Assembly: GCA_963773635.1 (NCBI GenBank)
Contig: CAVZBW010000002.1
Span: forward strand, 1,054,001 to 1,118,000
Source of the DNA: CAVZBW01 sp963773635
GTDB taxonomy: Bacteria > Actinomycetota > Acidimicrobiia > Acidimicrobiales > RAAP-2
Reading direction: 5' to 3'
Length of the DNA stretch: 64,000 bases
Part shown: positions 18,848 through 27,876 of the stretch, piece after piece
Layout of the letters: each line of letters opens with the position of its first letter
Position numbering within the stretch: position 1 is the first letter of the stretch
Notes under the pieces: generated by a model
The model's database searches: none
Seen by the model: the letters and a program-made list of their open reading frames with translations, nothing else
Told to the model about the DNA's origin: nothing
Program-made: the position numbers and the translations under genes

Positions 18848-19978
18848 CTACGCCGTGAAGGGGTCCAGCAGCCCGCGCAACCCGGTCGGACGGTGCGGAC
18901 CCACCGCGATCTGCTCGAGAATCCCCCACCCCGGCTGCCCGTCCAGGGTCACCTTGCACACGTTCTGAACGTGCAGGTTGTGCGGAGCCATCGGATCGAC
19001 CTCGTCGAGCGACCACTCGTCGCCACCTACCTCGAGCTCGCCATGCCACCGGCCGTGGGCCCAGGTGGGGTGGGAGTATCCGATGCCGCACATCTGGAAC
19101 GTGTAGAGCACCTCGTAGGTGAGTCGGCGGGGAGTGGCAACACCGAGCTCGTGGAGGATCACGTCCACCCGTCGGGCCCGGCGGGTGCCCGGCTCCCAGT
19201 CGATCTCGAAGTCGGTCTCGCGTACCACCCGCGTGCCCTCTCCCCGATCGATGACGTCCTCGCCGGGCGAGAGCACCGGCGCGATCCGAGCGTGCTGGTA
19301 GAACTTGGAGCCCTCGGCGTCGTCGAACAACGCCAGGTAGACGGTCTCCCGGTCAAAGTGGCACGGGCCCCAGAGCCAGAAGATCTGCATGCTCGTCCCG
19401 GCGGGCGCCGGGGCTCCTCCCGGGGACTCGCCCACCGGCCGGATGCCCCACGAACGGTCGCGGGTGCCGCGGGCCCGTGCGGCCTCGAGCTCGATGGTCC
19501 TCCCGCCCACGGTGATCGACCCCTCCCACGTCCCGTTCTGCGTGAAGCGGGTGACGTCCATCATCGGGACGGCTCCCACCGCGCGCATCTGGCGCTCCTC
19601 CTCGCAGGCGACCGATCGCGCCCGGAAGACGAGGTCCGCCTCGACGCCGAGATCACTTCGGTCGACCAGGAGCCGGATGGTCTCCATGGGATCGACCACC
19701 TCGACCCTGATGGGCCCCACCGAGGTATGCCCCCGCTCGATGGGCGCCCGCCCGCTCGCGTAGACGTTGTGCTGGCGCCCGCCGTGGACGACGCTGAAGG
19801 CCGCGTCGATGACCTGGCGGTTGGGGTAGAGGCCCATGGCGCCGCCAAAGAAGACCTCGCCCTCCGGCAGGTAGCCGTTGAAGAAGTACCGGTCGTAGTG
19901 GTTGCGGTCCGACGTCCCGGTATGGGCCACCGGCACCGGCATCTGATGGATCGGGTAGTCGTCGAATCGGCTCAGCAC
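18848..19978 (-). CDS. Hypothetical beta-rich protein (DUF7064/7065-like), 376 aa
   Basis: The conserved beginning is RFDDYPIHQMPVPVAH followed by DRNHYDRYFFNGYLP, and there is a DRSWGIRPVG motif in the middle with WLWGPCHFD, which I associate with lipocalin-like/carotenoid-hydratase-like actinobacterial proteins found among acyl-CoA and steroid genes. GTG 19978 is preferred (GGAAG nine bases upstream); GTG 20008 is possible. The open frame extends further upstream but into the divergent gene's promoter and is not believed. It ends close to the aldehyde dehydrogenase start, so the three minus-strand genes may be one transcription unit. Confidence 0.65.
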   Translation of the reverse strand: MLSRFDDYPIHQMPVPVAHTGTSDRNHYDRYFFNGYLPEGEVFFGGAMGLYPNRQVIDAAFSVVHGGRQHNVYASGRAPIERGHTSVGPIRVEVVDPMETIRLLVDRSDLGVEADLVFRARSVACEEERQMRAVGAVPMMDVTRFTQNGTWEGSITVGGRTIELEAARARGTRDRSWGIRPVGESPGGAPAPAGTSMQIFWLWGPCHFDRETVYLALFDDAEGSKFYQHARIAPVLSPGEDVIDRGEGTRVVRETDFEIDWEPGTRRARRVDVILHELGVATPRRLTYEVLYTFQMCGIGYSHPTWAHGRWHGELEVGGDEWSLDEVDPMAPHNLHVQNVCKVTLDGQPGWGILEQIAVGPHRPTGLRGLLDPFTA

Positions 19979-20119
19979 GGCGAGAGTCTTCCATGGATCT
20001 TCCGCCACCTCCGGTGCCGCTGCGGGCTCACTGATCCGGCCTGCGGCCGGGCTCCGAATGAGGCACTGAGGGGCCGGTGATCCGGGCCGGCACACGGGGA
20101 AGGGAGCGAGGAAGCCGAG

Positions 20120-20419
20120 ATGAGCGTACTGATCACCATGAAGGTGCCGGGCGACGTCAAGAAGTTCCGCGCCGCCTTGAGCGAGCGTGCGGAAGAGATG
20201 GCGGGCATCGGCGAGCGGGCCAAGACCCAGGGCGCCCTGCACCACCGCTTCGGCGTCGGCGCGGACTTCGTCCTCGTCGTGGACGAGTGGGAGACGGCGG
20301 AGCAGTTCCAGAGCTTCTTCGGCACCCCCGAGCTCCAGGCCTTCGTGGCCGAGGTCGGCGGCTCCGGCGAACCCGAGATCTGGGTGTCCGAGGCCGTCTC
20401 TTCGGCTGACCAGTACTAG
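20120..20419 (+). CDS. Small ABM-like (dimeric ferredoxin-fold) protein, 99 aa
   Basis: Start ATG 20120 with GAGGAAG upstream. The size and pattern (MSVLITMKVPGDVKKFRAAL ... HHRFGVGADFVLVVDEWETA ... FQSFFGTPELQAFVAEVG) fit the antibiotic-biosynthesis-monooxygenase-like alpha/beta-barrel fold. Such small proteins are often cofactor-free oxygenases or sensors; no active-site residues can be assigned. Confidence 0.7.
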   Translation: MSVLITMKVPGDVKKFRAALSERAEEMAGIGERAKTQGALHHRFGVGADFVLVVDEWETAEQFQSFFGTPELQAFVAEVGGSGEPEIWVSEAVSSADQY

Positions 20420-20521
20420 GCCGCTGCAACCTTCCTCCGGCGCGACGATGCGGTGTCTTATTATCCGTGACTCAGTCCGCCGGCGACCGCGCCGGCGAGC
20501 ACGGACGACGAGGAGCGCACG

Positions 20522-20982
20522 ATGTCACCGCTGTTCGGCAAGAAGGAGGAGGGAGGCAGCGGGCCGGACCAGATGGGTGCCCTGCTGCAGGCCGAGCTCG
20601 ATCGGCTGAATGCGCTGCCGCTCAAGCAGCTGGCGTCCGAGGTGATGGCCAAGGGCTTCGGTCCGGGCGGTCCGGGCGCCGACGACGGCGGCGTCACGAC
20701 CGGCGGCCCCAACGCGAGCTCGGGGCCCGAAGCGTCGGACCTCGCCTACGAGTTCGTCACTACCAGGACTACTTCCCGATGAAGCCGACGCCCGAGGATC
20801 TGCTGTGGCGCCAGCTCGTCCGCCTCGTCGCCGAGGGCCTGCAGGAGCTCGAGCACGCCTCGCTGGTGCGGGCGCAGATGCACACGGACCAGAACGGCTT
20901 CGACTATGCCACGACGCGCCTCGGACGCAACGCGCTGCAGGAGGGCGCGGTCGACCGCATCCTCGACGGCGGGACGCTGTAG
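20522..20982 (+). CDS. Hypothetical protein with a one-base frame break near 20757
   Basis: The first 80 codons (MSPLFGKKEEGGSG, then a Gly-rich linker and DLAYEFV) join, after loss of one base in the GTCACTACC stretch, to HYQDYFPMKPTPEDLLWRQL and a helical C-terminus ending DRILDGGTL at TAG 20982. Without the shift the protein stops at 20782. The join restores about 153 residues. GGACGACGAGGAG precedes the start. Two bases separate it from the next gene, so they are coupled. No family recognised. Confidence 0.55.
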
Positions 20983-20984
20983 GG

Positions 20985-21611
20985 ATGGGTCTCCTCGGAT
21001 CCTCGACCGTCGTCGCCGCCCGCACCGGACGCAAGACCAGCAACGCCCTGACCCTCACCTACAAGACCTCGGAATCGGACACCCTGGCCACCGCGGTGCA
21101 GAAGGGGTCGGCGGGCGTCCTGCTCGGGTTCAAGAATGGCGGGTCCGGCCGGTACACGATCAGGTCCGAGGCCCGAGACGAGGGTTTCGTGATCGACTGC
21201 TCCCCCAAGCGGACGACCGCGAGCGGCGAGTCGGGCCGGCCGTTCGGCTGGATCGAGAAGGACGAGAACGGCTGCGGCGTCCTGAGCACCGCCGACGGCG
21301 TACCCGTCGCCCGCGTCGCCGGCCATCCCAAGGAGCAGACCAAGGAGGCGGTCTGGCCCTACCGGTTGAGCGATGCGTCGGGCAACGCCCTCGGGACCTA
21401 CACCTGGGTGCGGACCGGCACGAAGTTCGACCTGACGGGGGAGCTCGTCGAGCTGTCGGTCTGGTGGGACCGCGCCGGCGGTCCGCTCAAGGTCCCCTCC
21501 CTCGGCGTCCAACTCGAGCTGGAGCACCCGGTGGACCCCATCCTGGGCGACCTCCTCCTCGCCATGGGCGTCGACATCTCCCTCGGCTCGCACAGCTTCA
21601 TCCGGGCCTGA
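20985..21611 (+). CDS. Hypothetical beta-rich protein, 208 aa
   Basis: Begins MGLLGSSTVVAARTGRKTSN two bases after the preceding stop. The pattern of short hydrophobic strands (YTIRSEARDEGFVIDCSP, FGWIEKDENGCGVLS, GTYTWVRTGTKFDL) suggests a single beta-barrel, possibly of the tubby/LURP-one kind, but this is a weak impression. No signal peptide. Its 3' end overlaps the convergent flavoprotein-like gene by 14 bp. Confidence 0.55.
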   Translation: MGLLGSSTVVAARTGRKTSNALTLTYKTSESDTLATAVQKGSAGVLLGFKNGGSGRYTIRSEARDEGFVIDCSPKRTTASGESGRPFGWIEKDENGCGVLSTADGVPVARVAGHPKEQTKEAVWPYRLSDASGNALGTYTWVRTGTKFDLTGELVELSVWWDRAGGPLKVPSLGVQLELEHPVDPILGDLLLAMGVDISLGSHSFIRA

Positions 21612-22095
21612 GCGGGAGGGGCGGCCCCAGCTCGGCGAACCGCCAGCGACCGGTCTGCTGGAAGCTCTCCCGGCCGGCCCACCCGGCGGTGCGCCAGGCC
21701 AGGACCGTCTCCGGAGCCACGCACGTCAGGGAGCCGTAGAGGGAGAGGTCGTAGCTCCAGTCGTACTTGCGGTCGTAGCTGGCCAGCACCGCCGGATCGC
21801 TGCTCGAGCCGACCGCCCTACCCTCGACGATCACCACCTCGGTCCCGCTGTCGAGGTGCACGGTCACGGTGGGGTCGGCGGCCAGGGCCCCGGCCGTTCG
21901 CGGGGTGCCCACACTCAGATGCAGCCGCTGTCCGCTCCACACACCCCAGACCGGGCGCGGGTGGGGGTGCCCGTTGGTCCGGGCCGTGACCCAGTAGGTG
22001 CCCGCGGCGGAGAGCTGCCCGTCCACCCACTCCCAGTCGAGCTCGGACTTGTCGCTGGGCTTCCCGTACAGGCGGAGCGGTGCGCGCTCGGGCAC
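21598..22095 (-). CDS. Pyridoxamine 5'-phosphate oxidase-like split-barrel protein
   Basis: 165 residues. ARTNGHPHPRPVWGVWSGQR near residue 40, SVGTPRTAGALAADPTVTV and VVIVEGRAV are the usual split-barrel FMN/F420 pattern: strand-turn-strand, phosphate-binding basic residue, and V-V-G-x-A. GTG 22095 is the most upstream believable start; no strong ribosome site is seen. Probably binds a flavin or deazaflavin; substrate unknown. Confidence 0.7.
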   Translation of the reverse strand: MPERAPLRLYGKPSDKSELDWEWVDGQLSAAGTYWVTARTNGHPHPRPVWGVWSGQRLHLSVGTPRTAGALAADPTVTVHLDSGTEVVIVEGRAVGSSSDPAVLASYDRKYDWSYDLSLYGSLTCVAPETVLAWRTAGWAGRESFQQTGRWRFAELGPPLPLRPG

Positions 22096-22178
22096 TCCAT
22101 CCAGGCTACCGGCGGACCACGCCGGGACTCGCGTCACGGCTCGACGGTCGCCATACGGATCGGCGACGAGATCGGCGC

Positions 22179-22649
22179 TCAGTCGCGCAGGGCGACCGTC
22201 ACCTCGATCTCGACCGCCCCGTTGCGTGGGAGCGCCGCCACCCCGATGGCGGAACGGCTGTGCCGCCCGGCGACCCCAAAGACGTCGGCGAGCACCTTGC
22301 TCGCACCGTCGACCACCGTCGGCTGCTCGAAGAAGTCGGGCGCTGACGAGACGAAGCCCGTCACGGTGAGCACCCGGGAGATCCGGTCGAGCGAGCCGAG
22401 CGCCGCATCGAGGACGGAAAGGGCGTTGAGCGCACACACCGCCGCCGCCTCACGCCCCTCGTCCACGCTCACGGTCTCGCCGAGGCGGCCGAGGCAGGTG
22501 AGCACCCCGCCGATACGGGGAAGCTGACCCGAGGTCCGGGCGATGCCGTCGTGGACCACGACGGCATCGAGCGGGTCGTGCGGCGGATGCGGACCGTGCA
22601 GGGTGAGGCCGAGCTCAGCCAGCCGGGCGGCGATTCTTCCCTCTGTCAT
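22179..22649 (-). CDS. RidA/YjgF-YER057c family protein
   Basis: 156 residues from ATG 22649 (GAGGAC upstream). VVHDGIARTSGQLPR near residue 30 and RSAIGVAALPRNGAVEIEVT at the C-terminus are the RidA hallmarks, the latter holding the arginine and glutamate that bind the carboxylate of imine intermediates. Subfamily resembles the YjgH/atypical group (long N-terminus RLAELGLTL), so enamine/imine deaminase activity is likely but not certain. Confidence 0.85.
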   Translation of the reverse strand: MTEGRIAARLAELGLTLHGPHPPHDPLDAVVVHDGIARTSGQLPRIGGVLTCLGRLGETVSVDEGREAAAVCALNALSVLDAALGSLDRISRVLTVTGFVSSAPDFFEQPTVVDGASKVLADVFGVAGRHSRSAIGVAALPRNGAVEIEVTVALRD

Positions 22650-22850
22650 GGCGTCCTCACTCCCGTCGTCCGCCGCCGTGGTGCCGGGCGATCGTAGTGC
22701 GGGCCGCCGCACGTCGATTGCATCGCCTGCGTCACCGCATCGCCTCGGTCGCTCCGGCATCACCGGGCAAAACCGGCCAATACGTGACCGATTTGGGTAG
22801 GCAGACTGCGTTCCGTTGCAGAGAACTCCAAGCAGGAAAGGATCCGCCAA

Positions 22851-23450
22851 ATGAGAGCAGACGACCGCCGCCCCGCCCTCTACCGAGCATTCGACCACGC
22901 CGCCGAGGTCACTGCTCGCGTCGACCCCGGCCAGCTCGGCCTGCCGACGGCGTGCCCGGACTACGACGTCGCCACCCTGGTCGACCACCTCGTCGGTGCC
23001 GCGCACCGCACGGTGGCCCTCGGGCGGGGCGAGAGCCCGACCGCCGAGGAGTTCCCGCACGTCGACCTCTCCGAGGCCCCGCAACAGCTGCGTCGCGCCG
23101 GCGACGAGGCGCAGGAGGTCTGGGCCGACTCCGCCCGTCTCGAGGCGACCGTCACGATGCCCTGGGGCGAGACCTACACCGGCTCGACGCTGGTCGACAT
23201 GTACCTCTCGGAGCTGGCGACCCACGCCTGGGACCTGGCCGACGCCACGGGGCAGGAGCTCTCCGACGAGGCTCTGGCGAGCACCGCTCTGGAGGGCGCC
23301 CGCGCCATGTTGCGCCCCGAGTACCGCAACATGATGGGCAAGGGGAGCCCGTTCGGGTCGGAGCTCGCCGCGGAGGCCGGAGCGACCCCGTGGGAGCGGC
23401 TCGCCGCCTTTATGGGTCGCTCCTCGGTCCGCGCTGCACCGACCTCATAG
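22851..23450 (+). CDS. TIGR03086-type DinB-fold protein (mycothiol maleylpyruvate isomerase-like)
   Basis: 199 residues, RBS AGGAAAGG. Metal-ligand histidines of the DinB fold are at VDHLVGA near residue 46 and LATHAWDLADATGQ near residue 127; TACPDYDVATLVDHL and YRNMMGKGSPFG are characteristic of the actinobacterial family. Members are thought to be thiol-dependent (mycothiol) transferases or isomerases with Zn. It supports an actinobacterial origin. Confidence 0.8.
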   Translation: MRADDRRPALYRAFDHAAEVTARVDPGQLGLPTACPDYDVATLVDHLVGAAHRTVALGRGESPTAEEFPHVDLSEAPQQLRRAGDEAQEVWADSARLEATVTMPWGETYTGSTLVDMYLSELATHAWDLADATGQELSDEALASTALEGARAMLRPEYRNMMGKGSPFGSELAAEAGATPWERLAAFMGRSSVRAAPTS

Positions 23451-23451
23451 C

Positions 23452-24489
23452 TCAGCTGCCGGGAGTCCTTTCCAGGGAGTAGTCGGTGGTCTCCGCCAGG
23501 TCTGCGGCGTCCTTCATCAGGTTGAGGACGATGGGCCCGAAGGCCTGGAGCTTCGGGTCCTCGCCGGCTCGCTGGTAGCCCTGCTCGAGGACCACCGCCA
23601 GCTTCCACTTGGCCAGGATGATGTAGTAGTCGAGATCGTCCACCTGGCGACCGGAGACTTCGGCGTAGTGGTCGACCACCTCCTGCCTCGACGGCATGCC
23701 GTACATGTCGGCATAGCTCGCGCCGGACACCGAGGGGTCGTTGGTGTCCGCGGGCCATCCCTGGACCACCCAGCCGAGGTCGAGCTTGGGATCGCCGACG
23801 GTGCCCATCTCCCAATCGACGATCGCGGCCAGCCTGGCCGGCGCGCCGTGCTCGAACATCACGTTGGCAAACTGGTAGTCGCCGTGCATCAAGCCCGGGA
23901 CGTAGTCGATGGGCCGGTGGGCCCGCAGCCACGCCGCGGCGACGTCGAACCCGGGCAGCTCGCGCTGCTGGATCCGCTGGAGGAACGCCGTCCACCGGTC
24001 CACCTGCCGATCGTGGAAACCGTCGGGACGCCCGAGGTCCTCGAGCCCCCGTGCCCGCCAGTCCACGTTGCCGAGGAGGGCGATCCCCTCGACCAACTGG
24101 TACGAGAGGCCCTTCCGGGCCTCGAGGTCCTGGTCGAAGGGGGCCGGCCAACCGTCGGTGTTCATCGGCGACCATCCGTCCACGAAGCCCATCAGGTAAA
24201 AGGAACGGCCGAGGACGGACTTGTCCGCGCACATGGCGATGGCCGGGGTGTGGGGCACGTCGGTTCCCTCGAGCGCCTCGATGATCCGCCACTCTCGGAG
24301 GATGCCCTCGTCGCGGCTCTCCGGGGCCGAGGGTGGTGGGATCCGGATGGCACCGTGCAGCTCTCCCCTGCGGATCTCGTAGATCTCGTTTTGCGACCCG
24401 CCCGAGACGTAGGCCTGGGCGATCTGCTCACCCTTCCCCGGCAGTCCGGACTCGTCCATCCACTTTTCCAGCTGGTCGATGTCGATCAC
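23452..24489 (-). CDS. Phosphotransferase family protein (APH fold, ACAD10-like)
   Basis: 345 residues from GTG 24489, GGGAGGGCGGG upstream. Catalytic loop LMHGDYQFANVMF (intact H-G-D-x-x-x-x-N) and metal site AIVDWEMGTVGDPKLDLGW. Compared with the other family member at 16157, this copy keeps the histidine of the catalytic loop. Likely a small-molecule kinase linked to acyl-CoA catabolism. It ends two bases from the convergent DinB-fold gene. Confidence 0.85.
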   Translation of the reverse strand: MIDIDQLEKWMDESGLPGKGEQIAQAYVSGGSQNEIYEIRRGELHGAIRIPPPSAPESRDEGILREWRIIEALEGTDVPHTPAIAMCADKSVLGRSFYLMGFVDGWSPMNTDGWPAPFDQDLEARKGLSYQLVEGIALLGNVDWRARGLEDLGRPDGFHDRQVDRWTAFLQRIQQRELPGFDVAAAWLRAHRPIDYVPGLMHGDYQFANVMFEHGAPARLAAIVDWEMGTVGDPKLDLGWVVQGWPADTNDPSVSGASYADMYGMPSRQEVVDHYAEVSGRQVDDLDYYIILAKWKLAVVLEQGYQRAGEDPKLQAFGPIVLNLMKDAADLAETTDYSLERTPGS

Positions 24490-24644
24490 GGGTGACCCGC
24501 CCTCCCCTCCTGGTCCGGGCCAGCATCATACGGCCGTCCCGGACCACCCGGAGCTGGCCGGTGCCGGTCGATCGATCTCATCGCGGCACCGGACGAGGCC
24601 GGCACATGCCGAAACCCGCCGATAGGGTGACGTCCAGGAGGAGG

Positions 24645-24704
24645 ATGCACATCGGCTCCGGCCGCGACCGGGCTACAACACTGGAGACCTTGCCCGTTCC
24701 ATGA
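24645..24704 (+). CDS. 19-residue upstream ORF coupled to the RsbU-like gene
   Basis: GGAGGAGG lies directly before ATG 24645; the peptide MHIGSGRDRATTLETLPVP ends in TGA 24702-24704, which overlaps the ATG of the phosphatase gene (ATGA). The phosphatase gene itself has no ribosome-binding site, so ribosomes probably reach it by finishing this short ORF. Small and below usual calling limits. Confidence 0.55.
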   Translation: MHIGSGRDRATTLETLPVP

Positions 24705-26272
24705 AGGAATCGCGCCTCACCCGCTCGCTCCGTCCACAGAGCATCGTGGTGGCAATCGTCGGGCTCGGCCTGACCGGCTTGCTCACCTGGGCCGCGGCCA
24801 TGGCCAACGAAAACGACAGCAACCGGGTTCTCCAGCTGCAGGTGCGCCAGGTGGCCTCGACGCTGAGCGCGGCTCTCCCGTCCGTCGAGTCACAGATGGC
24901 GGACGCCTTGACCGTGGCGACGACCACCAACTCGCCCTCGGCCTTCCAGACCTTCGTGTCGGGAAAGATCCAACCCGCGGGTCTCTTCGCCTCGGTCTCC
25001 TTGTGGCAGCGCACGGCCGCCGGCGCGACGCTCGTCACCTACGAGGGAGCCGAGCCCCAGCTGGTGCGCGACGGCGACGCCAAGACCTTTTTCGCCCATC
25101 TCCCGACCAGCCCTCAGCTGCAAGTCACCGGCATCCTCGACGGATCGCCGCCCCGGCTCGGTTACGCCGACGCTGCCTCGAACCCTGACGGATACATCGT
25201 CTACGCCGAGAGCCTCCTGCCGGCCGGACGAAAGATCACGGTGCCCAAGTCCTCCCCGTTTGGCCAGCTCAACTACGCCGTCTACCTGGGCCCCCACGAG
25301 ACCGAGGCCCAGCTCATCGGTGCGTCGGTGCCCACACCGATCCAAGGCATGCGCGCCACCGCGTCCGTCCCCTTTGGCAACACCACCATCACGGTCGTCG
25401 GGACTCCCAAGGGCTCGTTGACCGGGACGCTTTCCTCTTCGCTCCCATGGATCGTCCTCGCGGCGGGCACCGTGCTGTCGCTCGGAAGCGCCGCCACCGT
25501 CGAGTACGTCGCACGGCGTCGGCGGACCGCGGAGCAAATGAGCAGGGAGCTGACCCAGCTCTATGCCGAGCAACGGACCATCGCGGAGACCCTGCAACAG
25601 GCGCTCCTCCCCCAGACCCTTCCCGAGATCGAGGGAATGGATGTCGCCGCCCGCTACCTGCCCGGTTCGGGTATGGACATCGGGGGCGACTGGTACGATC
25701 TTGTGGTGCTTGATAAAGACAGATTTGTCTTTATCGTCGGCGACGTCTCGGGCCGCGGCGTGACCGCGGCAGCCGTCATGGGCTCCTTGCGCTTCTCCAG
25801 CCGAGGGTTCGCGCTCGAGGGCCATTCTCCAGCCGAGATCCTCACCCAGCTTCGCAAGACCCTGGACCTCAAGACGGATGGCCACTTCGCGACGGTGCTC
25901 TGCGGCCTGGTCGACGTGCGACGGCACGAGGTGACGCTGGCCAACGCCGGGCACCTCCCTCCCCTCCTCGTCTCCAGGGATGGTCCCGAGGTCCTCGTCG
26001 CCTCCCCGGCCGCACCCATCGGCGTGGCCACCGACGACGGAGCGCACCCCCTGGTGGTCTCCGTGGAGGCCCGGTCCACGCTCGTCGCCTTCACCGACGG
26101 GCTCGTGGAGCGCCGGGGTGAGGACCTCGACGAAGGCCTGCGGCGGCTGGAGCGAGCGGCCGCCCAACCATCCAACACACTCGACGAGCAGCTCGGCTCG
26201 ATCGTTACCGACATGACCCTTGACGCACCCCAGGACGACGTGGCACTGATCGGCTTCCGATGGCAGGCATAG
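24701..26272 (+). CDS. Membrane-bound PP2C-family (SpoIIE/RsbU) phosphatase
   Basis: 523 residues. Two transmembrane helices (about residues 15-34 and 247-268) bracket an extracytoplasmic sensor of about 210 residues; then a short coiled linker (AEQMSRELTQLYAEQRTIAE) and a SpoIIE domain from about 305. Metal-binding Asp motifs are intact: GGDWYDLV, VGDVSGRGV, NAGHLPPLL, FTDGLVERR and DDVALIGFR. It should dephosphorylate the STAS protein encoded next, releasing a partner-switch cascade. It overlaps the STAS gene by 13 bases. Confidence 0.92.
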   Translation: MKESRLTRSLRPQSIVVAIVGLGLTGLLTWAAAMANENDSNRVLQLQVRQVASTLSAALPSVESQMADALTVATTTNSPSAFQTFVSGKIQPAGLFASVSLWQRTAAGATLVTYEGAEPQLVRDGDAKTFFAHLPTSPQLQVTGILDGSPPRLGYADAASNPDGYIVYAESLLPAGRKITVPKSSPFGQLNYAVYLGPHETEAQLIGASVPTPIQGMRATASVPFGNTTITVVGTPKGSLTGTLSSSLPWIVLAAGTVLSLGSAATVEYVARRRRTAEQMSRELTQLYAEQRTIAETLQQALLPQTLPEIEGMDVAARYLPGSGMDIGGDWYDLVVLDKDRFVFIVGDVSGRGVTAAAVMGSLRFSSRGFALEGHSPAEILTQLRKTLDLKTDGHFATVLCGLVDVRRHEVTLANAGHLPPLLVSRDGPEVLVASPAAPIGVATDDGAHPLVVSVEARSTLVAFTDGLVERRGEDLDEGLRRLERAAAQPSNTLDEQLGSIVTDMTLDAPQDDVALIGFRWQA

Positions 26273-26586
26273 GACCGAAGGGGCCCTCCCCGATCGAGGT
26301 CGACGTGTCCGAGGTGGGCGCGACGCCCCTCCTCCACCTTCGAGGAGAGCTGGACCTCTCCAACGTCGGAGAGGTCCAGGCAACGATCGACCAACTGATA
26401 GCCGGTGGACCGCAGGGGATCGTCGTGGACGTCCAGAAGCTGACGTTCATGGACAGTTCGGGCATCGCACTGCTCATCTCGGTCGCGGAGCGCGTCCCGA
26501 GCATCGAATTGCGGGGTCCCTCCCCGGCGATTCGTCGCCTACTGGAGATCACCGGTCTCGCCGGGACGTTGCCGATGACCGAATGA
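26260..26586 (+). CDS. STAS-domain anti-sigma factor antagonist
   Basis: 108 residues. LLHLRGELDLSNVGEVQ and the phosphorylation loop KLTFMDSSGIALLIS (serine expected near residue 66) fit RsbV/SpoIIAA-type antagonists. It is phosphorylated by an RsbW-like kinase and dephosphorylated by an RsbU-like phosphatase; the genes for both flank it. It overlaps the upstream and downstream genes, indicating tight coupling. Confidence 0.92.
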   Translation: MAGIGPKGPSPIEVDVSEVGATPLLHLRGELDLSNVGEVQATIDQLIAGGPQGIVVDVQKLTFMDSSGIALLISVAERVPSIELRGPSPAIRRLLEITGLAGTLPMTE

Positions 26587-26996
26587 GCACCGCACGAACG
26601 TTTCCCGCCGACCCCGCCTCGGTACCGGCCGCCCGCCGGTTCGTGCTCGGCGCCGTGGGTCGACTGCCCCGAGAGATTGGTGAGTCGTTGGCGCTGATGG
26701 TCTCGGAGCTCGCCACCAACGCGATCCTGCACGGGCAGACCGACTTCGAGATCGACGTCGAGCTCGCGGAGGAGTCGCTCCTGGTCGCCGTGACCGACGG
26801 GGGCCGGGGCTCGCCGGAGGTGCAGCGGCCCGCGGTAACGGAGATGCACGGGCGCGGGCTCATGATCGTCCAATCGCTGGCCGACGACTGGGGCGTCACC
26901 GCGGCGAGCGGCGGGGCAGGAAAGACCGTCTGGTTCCGGCTGCGGCTCCAGCCGACGGCGCCTACCGCCTCGGGCAGGGCTCGGCCGCGAGCGTGA
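26583..26996 (+). CDS. RsbW-like ATP-binding anti-sigma/serine kinase
   Basis: 137 residues. HATPase_c features: N-box LMVSELATNAILHG, G1 box VTDGGRGSP and G2-like HGRGLMIVQSLADDWG. It probably binds a sigma factor and phosphorylates the neighbouring STAS protein. No sigma factor gene lies nearby, so the target is encoded elsewhere or the switch controls another output. Overlaps both neighbours by 4 bases. Confidence 0.92.
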   Translation: MSTARTFPADPASVPAARRFVLGAVGRLPREIGESLALMVSELATNAILHGQTDFEIDVELAEESLLVAVTDGGRGSPEVQRPAVTEMHGRGLMIVQSLADDWGVTAASGGAGKTVWFRLRLQPTAPTASGRARPRA

Positions 26997-27763
26997 CCGC
27001 GTCGTTCGACCACGCGGCCGAGGAGTACGACGAGATCGCGATCGACTACCAGAAGTTGCAGCTGCTGCCGATTCGCCAACATGTCGAGGCCTACTCGACG
27101 CTCCGGCTCCTGCCGGATCTCTCGGGGCTCTCGGTGGTCGATCTGGCGTGCGGGGACGGGATCTACACCCGAGCCCTGGCCCGCCGGCGACCGGCCCGGA
27201 TCCTGGGTGTCGACATCTCGGGCGAGCAGATAGGCCTCGCACGAGAGGCCGAGAAGGCAGAGCCCCTGGGGATCGAGTACCTCCAAGCCGACGTGGCGGG
27301 CTTCGACCCCGTCGAACGATTCGACGTGGCCTGCTGCGCCTTCCTCTTCAACTACGCCCGCACCCGGGTCGAGCTCGAGACCCTCGTCGACACGGTGGCG
27401 AGCCTCGTCGTGCCCGGCGGAATCGTCGTCGGCTGCAACGACTACCCGGACAACCCGACCGCTCACTACCCGCGGTATCGCCGCTACGGGTTCGTGAAGC
27501 TCGGCGCCACCCGGCCCGCGGAGGGCGACACCATCACGTACCGATTCTTCAACCTCGACGGATCGGTCTTCGATCTCCACAACTACTACCTGCCCACCGA
27601 GGCCTACCGGAGCGCCTTTGCCGCAGCCGGTCTCGCGGACTTCCGTTGGATCATGCCGGAGGTCTCCGAGGACGGCGTTCGTGACTACCCCGCGGGATTC
27701 TGGGACGACTACCTCGAGTCGCCCCCGATCGTGAGCTTCGCCGCCCGCCGCGCGACGACGTGA
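26993..27763 (+). CDS. Class I SAM-dependent methyltransferase
   Basis: 256 residues from GTG 26993 (GTGA overlap with the kinase gene). Motif I VVDLACGDGIYTRAL and the acidic strand LGVDISGEQIG show SAM binding; the rest follows the ubiquinone/biotin methyltransferase-like pattern. Its inclusion in the partner-switch operon is unusual; the substrate is unknown. Confidence 0.85.
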   Translation: MTASFDHAAEEYDEIAIDYQKLQLLPIRQHVEAYSTLRLLPDLSGLSVVDLACGDGIYTRALARRRPARILGVDISGEQIGLAREAEKAEPLGIEYLQADVAGFDPVERFDVACCAFLFNYARTRVELETLVDTVASLVVPGGIVVGCNDYPDNPTAHYPRYRRYGFVKLGATRPAEGDTITYRFFNLDGSVFDLHNYYLPTEAYRSAFAAAGLADFRWIMPEVSEDGVRDYPAGFWDDYLESPPIVSFAARRATT

Positions 27764-27876
27764 CGGATGGCCGCGAGCGAAGCCGGACCACGACCAGGAC
27801 CGGCGATGAGACTGCGGAGCGCGCAACGTCGTCTCTCTGTGCCGATCAGCAAATGCGAGATCCGGAGGAGGACGTG

